Positions 23,155 through 32,013 of a stretch of 64,000 nucleotides of DNA are shown here, one piece after another (within the stretch, counting starts at the first letter, position 1; every line of letters starts with the position of its first letter). This DNA comes from Planctomycetota bacterium (GTDB lineage Bacteria > Planctomycetota > UBA1135 > GCA-002686595): the NCBI GenBank assembly GCA_009691855.1, contig SIAI01000019.1:1-64000 (forward strand), read 5' to 3'. Below the pieces are notes generated by a model. It made no database searches. It had not been told where the DNA came from and worked only from the letters and a program-made list of their open reading frames with translations. Both the position numbers and the translations under genes were made by a program.

Positions 23155-26100
23155 CCGGGCGTCAGCGTCTCGGCGAGCGACAGCGGATCGGCGGGCGAGA
23201 GTTCGGGCAGCACGCCCGGCTCGCGCTTCTTCATCGAGCGCAGCAGCGTCACCGCTTCCGGCAGCGCGAACTGCTCGCCCGCGAAGCCGGTGACGAAGCG
23301 GCCGCCGCGGAGCTCGCCGCGCAGCTCGAGCGTGCGGCAGGCGCGGGCGAGGTCGCGCCAGGGGATGGGCAGGCGTTCCTTCTCGAGCAGCGCGCGGAAG
23401 ATCACGCCGGTGCGGCGCAGGAGGGCGCGGGCGGCGAATTCACTCAGGGCGGCGCCCTCGCCGCCCGCAGCAGGATGGCTCGGGGCGGGCGTTGTTCCGG
23501 CGGAACGGAAGAGGCTCCAGCGGCCGGCGGCGGCGATCGGCGACTTGCGCTGGTAGGCGGGGCGCAGGAACGCGCGCAGCGAGGCGAAGGAGTCGGAGGT
23601 GATCAGGCCGCGCGCGACGAGCTCGCCGAGGCCGCGCTCGAGATCGGTGACGAGGAGCTTGGTGTGCCGAGTCAAGTCGTCGGTGAAGAGCGCGCCGCGC
23701 TGCGACAGCGCCTCGAGCACGGCTTGCGCGGGCCAGGAGAGCTCGCTCGCATCGATGGGTGCGGCGAGCGCGAGCCAGGACTCGGCCTCGGCGCGCGGGA
23801 AGAAGGCGATCGGGGCCACGCGCAGCGGCGCGTTGCCGCTGCCGAACAGGCGACCCCAGGCGATCTTGCCGGAAAGCGCGAGCTGGTCGAGCCACTCGGG
23901 GCGATAGCCCTTCACGCGCGCGGCGAGGAGCTGCTTCTCCCACGTCTTCGCGGGAGCCTCGAAGCCTGCGAGGCGTTCGAGCACGCGCTCGAGACCCGCG
24001 GGACCCTCGGCGCGGAAGTCGGGCTCGACGTATTGCCACGCGGCGAGGTAGCGGCGGAACTCGGCGGTCGAGACGGGCGCGATCTCGCGCCGCAGGGCGT
24101 CGAGCGTGTGGCGCTGGATGCGCGCGAGCAGGCGGCGCTCGCACCAGCCGCTCGTGCCGTCGTGGGGGATGCGCAGGACGACGCCATCGCGCTCCAGCTC
24201 ATAGAGGAGCGGCTCGTCGCTGACGATCGGCCCGAGCGCCTCCATGCGCCCGCGCAGCACGGCCTTCGGCTCGCGCGTGGCTTCGACGGCGAAGAAGCGC
24301 TCGCCCTCGCGCACGACGCGGCGCGCGCTCTCGAGCTCGCTCAGCCACGGCAGCCAGTCGCGCGCCTCGTCGACGGTGACGAAGCCCATCCAGCCGAGCG
24401 CCTCGTGCACCTCCTCGGCGTCGCGCGGGTCCGGCCACGCCTCCGCCTTGACCGCCGCGATCGCCGCCGGATCGAGCGCGCCGAGCGTGGCCGCGGTCTT
24501 CGAGTCGAGCACGCGGCGCGAGAGCACGGCCTGCGTGCGGCGCTCCTCGAGCGGCGCGTCGTCGAGGAAACCGTAGGGCCGCGAGCTGAGCGCGGCACGC
24601 GCGAAGGGACTCGGCTGCAAGGTGTCGATCGCCAGGCGCTCGATCGAGCCGTCCTCGAGCCCGCGCAGCGTCTCGACCAGGCCGGCCGCGTCCATTGCCT
24701 CCTCGGTGCAGTCGCGCAGCGTCTGACGGACGAGCGGATGCTCCCAGGGGATCGCGATGTCGCCCGGGGCGAGGTTCTCTCCGCAGGCGACGACGTCGGG
24801 GAAGGCCCTCGCGAGCTGATCGTCGGCGCGCATGCGCAGGAGCGGTGGGGGAACGCGTTTGCCGCTCTGGAAGCGCTCGACGACGAGCGAGCGACTCACG
24901 TTCCAGCGCCAGCGCGAGGCGAACAGCGGCGAGACGAGTACGGCCTGAACCAGCAGCTCCTCGGCCACGGTCGAGCGCACGTAGTCGAAGACTTCCTCCA
25001 GCGGGAACGAATGCTGCGGCGAGAGCGAGATCAGCACGTGGTCCTCGCCGGCCGCGGCCTGCAGCTCGAAGCCGAAGTGACGGCAGAAGCGCTTGCGCAG
25101 CACCAGCCCGAGCGCCTTGTTGATGCGCCCGCCGAGCGGCGCGTGGATCACGAGCTGCGCGCCGCCGGACTCGTCGAAGAAGCGCTCGAGCACGAGGCGC
25201 GAGCGCGTGGGCATGGCGCCGAGCGCGTCGCGCGCTTCCACGAGGTACCGCGCGAGGTCGCGCGCCGCCGCGGCGCCGATACCGGTCTCGCGCTCGACCC
25301 ACGCGGCATCCACGCCGTGCTCGCGCACGGTGCTGACCTCGACAGAGAGCTCGCGCGTGCGCGCGGGCGCCTCGGCGATCCAGAACGGCAGCGAGGGCGG
25401 CGCGCCCTTCGCATCGACGACGCGCAGGAACCCGCGCTCGGTGCGCAGGATCCGCCACGAGGCGCTGCCGAGCTGGAACACGTCGCCGGCGTTCGACTCG
25501 ATGGCGAAGTCCTCGTCCACCGTGCCGATCGGCGTGCCCTCGGGCTCGAGCACGACCTGGTACTGCGTCGTGTCGGGGATCGCGCCGCCGCAGGTGATGG
25601 CGGTCAGGCGCGCGCGGCGCGTGCCGAGCAGGCGGCCGTTCACGCCGTCCACGTGCAACAGCGCGGCGCGGCCCTGCGCGTGGAGCGCGACCAGCGAGTC
25701 GAAGTCGGCGCGCTCGAGCGCGCGGTAGGGCCACGAGGTCTTGTAGAGCGCGAAGAGCTCGTCCGCGCTCCACGTCTCGGCCGCGCACTCGGCCACGATC
25801 TGCTGCGCGAGCACGTCGAGCGCCGGGCGCGGCGAGGGCGTCTTGTCCAGCAGGCCGTTCTTCAGCGCGCGGAACAGCGCGGCGGCCTCGACCAGCTCGT
25901 CGGGCGTCAGCGGGAAGAGCCGCCCCTTCGGCGTGCGCCCGACGCCGTGACCGGCGCGGCCGATGCGCTGCAGCAAGGTCGCGATCGAGCGCGGCGTGCC
26001 CAGCTGGCACACGAGATCGACGTCGCCGATGTCGATGCCGAGCTCGAGCGAGGCCGTGGCGACGAGCGCGGAGAGCTCGCCCTTCTTCAGGCGCTGCTCG

Positions 26101-27026
26101 GCGGCAAGGCGGCGATCCTTGGCGAGACTCGAGTGGTGGCAGGTGACCTTGGCCTCGCCGAGCAGCGTGGCGAGCTGCGCGGCGACGCGCTCGGCGAGTT
26201 TTCGCGTCTGCACGAAGACCAGCGTGGTCTTGTGCTCGAGCACGAGCTCGCTCACGCGCTTGTAGACCTCGCCCCAGGTCTCGTGCGAGCACACCGGCTC
26301 GAGCGGCGAGGGCGGGAGCTCCAGCGCGAGGTCCATCGTGCGGAACGAGCCGCGGTCCACGAGCTCGACCGTGCGCGTGGAGCCGCCGAGGAAGTCGCCC
26401 ACGGCGGAGAGCGGCTTCTGTGTGGCCGAGAGGCCGATGCGCTGGGGTTCGCGGCCACCGGTGCGCAGTACAAGCGAGCTCAGGCGTTCCAGCGACAGCG
26501 CGAGGTGCGCGCCGCGCTTGTCGCCGAGCAGCGCGTGGATCTCGTCCACGATGACCGTGCGCACGGGCGCGAGGAGTTTCCGGCCGCCCTCGCTCGTGAG
26601 CAGGATGTAGAGACTCTCCGGCGTCGTGACGAGGATGTGCGGCGGGCGCCGCGTCATCTCGGCGCGCTCGCTCTGCGGCGTGTCGCCGCTGCGCACGAGC
26701 ACGCGCACGTCGGGCAGGGAGGGATCGCTGGCGCGCAGCTCGGCGAGCGGCGCGACGAGGTTCTTCTGCACGTCGTTGGCCAGCGCCTTGAGCGGCGAGA
26801 CGTAGAGGACCTGCGTCTGGTCCTGCAGCGCGGCGCCCTGGCGCACGAGCTCGTCGATCGCAATCAGGAACGCGGCTAGAGTCTTGCCGGAACCGGTCGG
26901 CGCAGAGATGAGGACGTGCTTGCCGGCGCGGATCAGCGGCCAGCCGTCGCGCTGCGGCGCGGTGGGGGCGCCGAGGGTGTCGCTGAACCAGCGCGAGAGA
27001 GTCGGGTGGAAGGAGGCGAGCGGCAC
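23127..27026 (-). CDS. lhr: Lhr-type large DEAD/DEAH-box helicase
   Basis: 1299 residues. Superfamily 2 motifs run in order: PTAPQRDGWPLI (Q-like), SAPTGSGKTLAAFL (Walker A), YVSPLKALANDV, VLVRSGDTPQSER, ILVTTPESLYILL, VDEIHALLGDKRG (DEIH), SATQKPL, then in the second RecA domain TLVFVQTRKLAERVA, ATASLELGIDIGDVDLV and RIGRAGHGVG. The long remainder contains the winged-helix and Lhr-core beta-barrel parts (VFQLGSASWRIL) and a C-terminal extension. Lhr proteins unwind DNA and RNA:DNA hybrids and are linked to DNA repair. The start ATG 27026 is well placed for the Q motif. Confidence 0.93.
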   Translation of the reverse strand: MPLASFHPTLSRWFSDTLGAPTAPQRDGWPLIRAGKHVLISAPTGSGKTLAAFLIAIDELVRQGAALQDQTQVLYVSPLKALANDVQKNLVAPLAELRASDPSLPDVRVLVRSGDTPQSERAEMTRRPPHILVTTPESLYILLTSEGGRKLLAPVRTVIVDEIHALLGDKRGAHLALSLERLSSLVLRTGGREPQRIGLSATQKPLSAVGDFLGGSTRTVELVDRGSFRTMDLALELPPSPLEPVCSHETWGEVYKRVSELVLEHKTTLVFVQTRKLAERVAAQLATLLGEAKVTCHHSSLAKDRRLAAEQRLKKGELSALVATASLELGIDIGDVDLVCQLGTPRSIATLLQRIGRAGHGVGRTPKGRLFPLTPDELVEAAALFRALKNGLLDKTPSPRPALDVLAQQIVAECAAETWSADELFALYKTSWPYRALERADFDSLVALHAQGRAALLHVDGVNGRLLGTRRARLTAITCGGAIPDTTQYQVVLEPEGTPIGTVDEDFAIESNAGDVFQLGSASWRILRTERGFLRVVDAKGAPPSLPFWIAEAPARTRELSVEVSTVREHGVDAAWVERETGIGAAAARDLARYLVEARDALGAMPTRSRLVLERFFDESGGAQLVIHAPLGGRINKALGLVLRKRFCRHFGFELQAAAGEDHVLISLSPQHSFPLEEVFDYVRSTVAEELLVQAVLVSPLFASRWRWNVSRSLVVERFQSGKRVPPPLLRMRADDQLARAFPDVVACGENLAPGDIAIPWEHPLVRQTLRDCTEEAMDAAGLVETLRGLEDGSIERLAIDTLQPSPFARAALSSRPYGFLDDAPLEERRTQAVLSRRVLDSKTAATLGALDPAAIAAVKAEAWPDPRDAEEVHEALGWMGFVTVDEARDWLPWLSELESARRVVREGERFFAVEATREPKAVLRGRMEALGPIVSDEPLLYELERDGVVLRIPHDGTSGWCERRLLARIQRHTLDALRREIAPVSTAEFRRYLAAWQYVEPDFRAEGPAGLERVLERLAGFEAPAKTWEKQLLAARVKGYRPEWLDQLALSGKIAWGRLFGSGNAPLRVAPIAFFPRAEAESWLALAAPIDASELSWPAQAVLEALSQRGALFTDDLTRHTKLLVTDLERGLGELVARGLITSDSFASLRAFLRPAYQRKSPIAAAGRWSLFRSAGTTPAPSHPAAGGEGAALSEFAARALLRRTGVIFRALLEKERLPIPWRDLARACRTLELRGELRGGRFVTGFAGEQFALPEAVTLLRSMKKREPGVLPELSPADPLSLAETLTPGQRLASPAG

Positions 27027-27092
27027 GGGCAGCGCCGATTCTAGAGCAGGAGCCGCGTCAGCGGGCGGAGGCTGCTGACAGGACGGTGGCGG

Positions 27093-30000
27093 CTATCGCG
27101 CGCGCCAGCGCAGGGTGAGCGCGTAGTGCCCGGGGGCGAGCTCGAACTCCGGCGGCGAGAAGAGGAAGTCGTCGGGGAAGCACTTCAGCGAGTAGCGCCC
27201 GGGTGCGAGGCCGGTGCGGTGGACGAGCGGCGAGCTGTCCAGCGCGAGGCGCTGCTCGTAGAGCTGTGGGAAGTCGAGGTGCAGGCAGATGCCGTCGATG
27301 CGAGCGTTGGATGGCGGATCCTGGCTCGGATAGGGACCGGAGACCTGGTCGAGCTGCGCGCGCTCGAGGAGGAACACGACGTGGTCGCGCAACGGGCTCG
27401 GGCCGCTCGAGGTCGAGGGATCGAGCGTGAGGGAGAGCTCGGCGCCGCGCGTCAGCTCGACCACGCAGGTCTCGACGGCAGCGGGCGGGACGAGTTCGAG
27501 GCCATGGAGCTCGAGCGGGACGTAGCCGTCGTCGAGGAAGGCGAGGCGCAGGTCAACGGTACCGACGGAGCGGCGCAGCTCGAGGATGCCGTCGAGGTCG
27601 ACGCGCGCTTCCTGGAGGTGCTGGTAGGGCTCGTCGGCGTGCTCGCGCAGCTCGATCTCCCTGCCGCTCGCGCGCTGGAGGCGCACGGGATGATGGGTAT
27701 CGGCGTCGAGCAGCGCGAGACGCAGCACGCCGAGGTCGGGCAGCACGAGCTCGAGGTCGTGCGCGCCGGGCTCGACGGTGAGCGGCGGGCTCCAGCGGGA
27801 GTGACGGTCCTCCTGGGCCTCGACGACGTAGCTGCGGCCGGGCGGCACGCGCAGCGCGAAGGAACCCTCGGCGTCGCTCGAGGCCCAGGCCGAGCGACCC
27901 GCGCGCTCGCCGCTCGGGAAGGCCTGGACGAAGGCGCCGGCGAGCGTGTTCCCCGCCGAATCGAGCACGCGGCCGGTGATCGGCAGCAGCTCCGTTTCCC
28001 AGCGGAAATCGTGCTCGTAGCGCTGGCCGGCCTCCAGGTGCAGGCGCGTGGCGAAGCGCTCGCCGTCGTCTTCCTCGAGGAAGAGCTCGGCCTCGCCCGC
28101 GGGCAGGCCGCCGAGCTGGTAGCTGCCGTCGGCGCGGATCACCGCGCGCCCGGCGAACTCGCCGGAGGAGTCGTAGCAGCTCACGTTGGCCCAGAGATAC
28201 GGCACGCCGTTCTCGAGCACGCGTCCGCGCACGAACGCGCCGGCTCCGAGCACGAGATCGAGCTCCAGGCGGACCGTGGAGCTCGTCAGCAACAGACCTG
28301 CGCGCTCGACCGAGCCGAGGTCCTCGCGCGAAGCCTCGAGCACGTAGGGCGTCTCCGCGGGAACGACGGCGATGCGGAAGCGGCCGTCGGCGTCCGTGCG
28401 CGTGTTCCCGGAGTTCAGTGCCTCGCTGAACTCGAGCTTGCCCACCGAGGGCGGCGGCAACGCGGCGTGGGTACCGCTGTTCGTGTGCTCTTCGGCGTTC
28501 ACGTACACCCCGACGCGCGCGAGCCCGTTCCCGGAACCGTCGTGCACCCGTCCCTCGATCCACGCGCGCCGCACGAGCGGCAGGCGCACGGCGGGGAGCT
28601 CGGCGACGTCGGGCACGAGCCAGCGCCACGAGGCGGGGCAGAGGTCGTCGGCGGTGAGGTCGAGCTCCAGACTCTGGCCGGCGGTGACGGTGAGCTCGAT
28701 GCGCCCGTGTGCGTCACTCGTGAAGCCGTCGGCGGTGGCGACGTTCGCGAGCGGCGCGCCGCCGTCGCGCTCGACGAGCTCGAGCACGAGCGCACGGCCC
28801 GCGTCGAGCGCGAGGTCGAGCGTGCGCGGCTCGGCGCGGCTCAGGTACAGCCCTTCGTCGCGGGCCAGGTAGCGCGGATGGCGCACGCGCAGCGAGAGCG
28901 GCGCACCTACGTGCGCGGCGGGGAAGCTCCAATGGCCGCGCTCGTCGCTGTGGACCAGCGAGTCGCCGAGCGATAGCCACGCGTCGCGGATCGGCTGGCC
29001 GCTGGTAGCGTCGCGCACGGTGCCGGAGAGCTCGGTGACGGGGTCGAGCACGAGCGGGAGCTCCTCGCCGGGCACCGCGGGCGCGAAGTGCGCCTCGGCG
29101 AAGCCCGCAGCGCGCGCGGTGACGCCGGCGTAGTCGGGCTCGGCCTCGCCGGCGGGGATGCGGAAGCGGCCGTCGGCGCCGCTCGTGCCGGTGACGGGCG
29201 GCGCGCTGGACGTGGCACGCTCCTGCGCGGCGAAGATGAGCTCGGCGTTCGGGATCGGCGTGCCGTCGTCGGTGCGCACGGAGCCGACGTAGAAGCGTGC
29301 GGTCGAGGCGGTGAGAGCGGGGGAGGGAGCAGCGGGCGCGCGCGGTGCCGTTGGTGAGCTCGCGGGCGCCGCGGCGGCGACGGCGGCGGGCGAGGTGGAC
29401 GCCGTGGCGTGCTCGGCGGGGAGCGCGCTGAGCTGCGCCGATTCGAGCGAGGGAGGCGCGCTCTCGCCGCGCAGCAGGAAGTAGGCGCCCGTGCCGGTGA
29501 GCAGCGCCAGCGCGGCGACGAGCGCGAACGCCGTGAGCGAGAGGGCGAGCAGCGGGCGCTCCGGCGCGGCCCAGGCGAGCATGGTCGCGCTCCACGCGCT
29601 TCGATCGCCGTCGTGCTCGCGGTCGAAGCGCGCGCGGAGCTCGTCGAGCCCGCGCTTCAGGCGCGCGCGCACGGTGCCGGCGGGGAGGTGCTCTTGAGTT
29701 GCGATCGCGGAGGGCGTGAGGCCGCGATAGAAGTGGAGCAGGAGCGTCGTGCGGTAGGGCTCGTCGAGCTCGCGCACGGCGGTGGCGACCTTGCGCTGGA
29801 GCTCGAGCTCGACGAGGAGCTCGTCGGTCGAGGGCGAGGGCGAGGCGGGCGGGCGGGCGAGCTCGCGTCGCTTGCGGCGCGTGGTGGCGCGCGCGGAGCT
29901 GCGCGCGAGGTTGGTGACGACGCGCGCGAGCCAGCCGCGCGGGTTGGTGGCGTGGGGTGGTGGGTGCTCGAGCACGGCGAGGTACGTGTCCTGGACGAGG

Positions 30001-30098
30001 TCGTCGGCGCGGTCGGGGGTGGCGAGCTGGCGCGCGAGGTGGCGCACCCAGGCGGCGTGGTGGAGGAGTTCGTCGAGCGTGGGGAAGGGGTCGGACAT
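27093..30098 (-). CDS. ECF sigma-70 domain fused to membrane-anchored carboxypeptidase-regulatory-like repeats
   Basis: 1001 residues. Residues 10-75 are sigma region 2 (LATPDRADDLVQDTYLAVLEH, NPRGWLARVVTNLARS), and 105-160 are region 4 (RELDEPYRTTLLLHFYRG, IATQEHLPAGTVRARLKRGLDELR). Residues 183-209 form one membrane helix. An Ala/Ser/Pro linker and then at least five carboxypeptidase-D-regulatory/Cna-B-like beta repeats follow (for example GSVRTDDGTPIPNAELIF, SGTVRDATSGQPIRDAWL, GRVLENGVPYLWANV, GRVLDSAGNTLAGAFVQA). The sigma part would be cytoplasmic and the repeats outside. Such sigma-sensor fusions are known in planctomycetes. Start chosen at ATG 30098, where region 2 begins. It may read an envelope signal directly, without a separate anti-sigma protein. 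Confidence 0.87.
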   Translation of the reverse strand: MSDPFPTLDELLHHAAWVRHLARQLATPDRADDLVQDTYLAVLEHPPPHATNPRGWLARVVTNLARSSARATTRRKRRELARPPASPSPSTDELLVELELQRKVATAVRELDEPYRTTLLLHFYRGLTPSAIATQEHLPAGTVRARLKRGLDELRARFDREHDGDRSAWSATMLAWAAPERPLLALSLTAFALVAALALLTGTGAYFLLRGESAPPSLESAQLSALPAEHATASTSPAAVAAAAPASSPTAPRAPAAPSPALTASTARFYVGSVRTDDGTPIPNAELIFAAQERATSSAPPVTGTSGADGRFRIPAGEAEPDYAGVTARAAGFAEAHFAPAVPGEELPLVLDPVTELSGTVRDATSGQPIRDAWLSLGDSLVHSDERGHWSFPAAHVGAPLSLRVRHPRYLARDEGLYLSRAEPRTLDLALDAGRALVLELVERDGGAPLANVATADGFTSDAHGRIELTVTAGQSLELDLTADDLCPASWRWLVPDVAELPAVRLPLVRRAWIEGRVHDGSGNGLARVGVYVNAEEHTNSGTHAALPPPSVGKLEFSEALNSGNTRTDADGRFRIAVVPAETPYVLEASREDLGSVERAGLLLTSSTVRLELDLVLGAGAFVRGRVLENGVPYLWANVSCYDSSGEFAGRAVIRADGSYQLGGLPAGEAELFLEEDDGERFATRLHLEAGQRYEHDFRWETELLPITGRVLDSAGNTLAGAFVQAFPSGERAGRSAWASSDAEGSFALRVPPGRSYVVEAQEDRHSRWSPPLTVEPGAHDLELVLPDLGVLRLALLDADTHHPVRLQRASGREIELREHADEPYQHLQEARVDLDGILELRRSVGTVDLRLAFLDDGYVPLELHGLELVPPAAVETCVVELTRGAELSLTLDPSTSSGPSPLRDHVVFLLERAQLDQVSGPYPSQDPPSNARIDGICLHLDFPQLYEQRLALDSSPLVHRTGLAPGRYSLKCFPDDFLFSPPEFELAPGHYALTLRWRAR

Positions 30099-30326
30099 GG
30101 GCCGCGGCGGGGAGTGAACGTACAGTGCCGCGGGGAGGGGGAGCGTTGCGCGGGAGGGGGGAAATCGGGAGGAGCGCCGCGCTCGTGAGCGCTCCCATCG
30201 TCGGGGTCCCCGACGAACTCCGCGAGGCGATGCCCGATCCAACCCCGATCCAGTCCCACTCCCCCCTCATTCCGCCCCTCCCCGATCGCTATCCTTCCAC
30301 CTCCCTCGACCCCCCTGCGCGCCGCG

Positions 30327-31193
30327 ATGTCCACCACCCCTCTGCTCCTCGACGCCCACGGCAAGCACGCGCAGGCCGTGCACTTCACGCGTGACGGAAA
30401 ACGGCTGGTCTCCTGCGGGCAGGACGCAAAGGTGCGCGTGTGGTCCGTGCCAGGGTTCAAGGCCGAGCGCGCCTTCGACGGGCACGAGAAGAGCGTGAAC
30501 TCGCTCTCCTTCACGGCCGACGAGAAGCGCCTGGTCACCGCCGGCAGCGATGGCTGCGCGAAGCTGTGGTCCTTCCCCCAGGGCAAGTGCCAGTTCTCGC
30601 TCGAGAAGCAGGCGCGCGCGGCCATCGGCCCCGACGGCTCGCATCTGGTGACGATCTCCACCAAGGGCGAGCTCGTGCTGTGGGACGGCGATCGCGGCAC
30701 GCAGCGCAAGAGCTTCGGGCCGTTCGACAAGCGCCACCTGGCGCTCGCCTTCGCGCAGAACGGTCTGTTCTTGTTCGTCGGCGGCACGGGGCCGATCTAT
30801 CGCCTGTCGCTACCCGACTGCACGGTCGATGGGACGCACAAGGGCCACCAGATCGGCATCGCGTGTCTCAGAGCCTCGCCCAACCCGGCGATCCTGGCCT
30901 CGACCGGGATGGACGGGACGCTGCGCTTCTGGACCGTGGTCGGCGGCGACGAGGTCACCTGCGTGCCGCTGAAGGCGACCGGTCTGCTGCAGCTCGCCTT
31001 CGCCCCCGATGGGCGCTCGGTGGCGGTCGCGACTGACGGCGCGATCCTGCACCTCAGCGCGCCCGACGGCCAGCTGATCGAGCGCTACGACGTGCCGCTC
31101 AAGGGCGTGTACGGCGTCGCGTTCTCGCCCGACGGACGCTATCTCGCCAACGCAGCGGCCGACGGGCGCGTACGCGTGTGGGAGCTCGCCTAG
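30327..31193 (+). CDS. WD40-repeat protein
   Basis: 288 residues, about seven WD40 blades. Recognisable units are AVHFTRDGKRLVSCGQDAKVRVW, SLSFTADEKRLVTAGSDGCAKLW, LRASPNPAILASTGMDGTLRFW and VAFSPDGRYLANAAADGRVRVW. No signal peptide is seen, so it is probably a cytoplasmic scaffold. Its binding partner is unknown. It is divergent from the sigma fusion across 228 bp and is followed after 4 bp by a hydrolase on the same strand. Confidence 0.88.
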   Translation: MSTTPLLLDAHGKHAQAVHFTRDGKRLVSCGQDAKVRVWSVPGFKAERAFDGHEKSVNSLSFTADEKRLVTAGSDGCAKLWSFPQGKCQFSLEKQARAAIGPDGSHLVTISTKGELVLWDGDRGTQRKSFGPFDKRHLALAFAQNGLFLFVGGTGPIYRLSLPDCTVDGTHKGHQIGIACLRASPNPAILASTGMDGTLRFWTVVGGDEVTCVPLKATGLLQLAFAPDGRSVAVATDGAILHLSAPDGQLIERYDVPLKGVYGVAFSPDGRYLANAAADGRVRVWELA

Positions 31194-31197
31194 GTCC

Positions 31198-32013
31198 ATG
31201 TCCGTCCTCACCGCGCTCGTCTGCACCCTGCTCGCGGTCCAGGATCCGGCTCCGGTACCGGCACCAGAGCGCCAGCCCGAACAGGCCGACAAGAACGTCG
31301 AGCGCGTGACCTTCTCGCGCGGCAAGAAGAAAGTGCCGCTGTTCATGGAGCTCACGCTCGCGAACCCGGATCCCAAGACGCCGCTGCTCGTGCTCTACCA
31401 CCAGGCGCGCTCGAGCAAGGGCGAGTATCGTCCGATCGTGCCGCACCTGAAGGAGCTCGGCTACAACTGCCTGGCCGTCGACCTCTCGTTCGGCGGAAGC
31501 TGTCGCGAGGTGAAGAATCAGGCCGCGCGCGCCGCGCCCAACGCCACCGCGCTCGATTCCAGCGACGACATCCTCGACTCGCTCCAGTGGGCGCGCGAGC
31601 ACCACGCGCAGGGCAAGCTCGTGGCCTGGGGCAGCTCGTTCTCGGCCTCGCTAGTGCTGGTGCTGGCCGCGCAGCACGCCGAGCTCGTCGACGGCGTGAT
31701 CGCTTTCTCGCCGGGCGAGTACTTCGCGGCCGATGGCAAGAGCGCGAGCTGGGTCCGCGAGTCGGTGACCACGCTGCAGCTGCCCGCGTTCGTGGCCGCG
31801 GCGCGGGGCGAGGAGCGCGACTGGTCGCCGATCTTCGAGGCCATTCCCGCCGCGGCGAAGCAGAGCTTCGTGCCGACCAGCCCCGGCAGCCACGGCTCGC
31901 GCGCGCTGTGGGAGGAGAGCGCGGATCACGCGCTCTACTGGGCCGCGCTCGAAGGCTTCCTGAAGCAACACTTCCCTGCTCCGGCCGCCCCGGCGGCGCC
32001 CAAGGACGGCTGA
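31198..32013 (+). CDS. Secreted alpha/beta hydrolase
   Basis: 271 residues with a short signal peptide (LTALVCTLLAVQD). Fold motifs: LLVLYHQARSSKGEY (oxyanion region), GYNCLAVDLSFGG, then the nucleophile elbow GSSFSAS in strand KLVAWGSSFSASLVLVLAA. A candidate catalytic His is in SPGSHGSRALW. The elbow deviates slightly from GxSxG (G-S-S-F-S). It looks most like dienelactone-hydrolase-type or prolyl-oligopeptidase-type esterases. The stop overlaps the ATG of the sialate esterase gene, so they are translated together, which suggests action on the same ester or glycan substrate. Confidence 0.78.
   Translation: MSVLTALVCTLLAVQDPAPVPAPERQPEQADKNVERVTFSRGKKKVPLFMELTLANPDPKTPLLVLYHQARSSKGEYRPIVPHLKELGYNCLAVDLSFGGSCREVKNQAARAAPNATALDSSDDILDSLQWAREHHAQGKLVAWGSSFSASLVLVLAAQHAELVDGVIAFSPGEYFAADGKSASWVRESVTTLQLPAFVAAARGEERDWSPIFEAIPAAAKQSFVPTSPGSHGSRALWEESADHALYWAALEGFLKQHFPAPAAPAAPKDG

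Noticed and set aside
23040-26879. Plus-strand open frame of 1279 codons
   Set aside because: Antisense shadow of the Lhr-type helicase; low-complexity Arg/Ala/Glu composition and no domain motifs.
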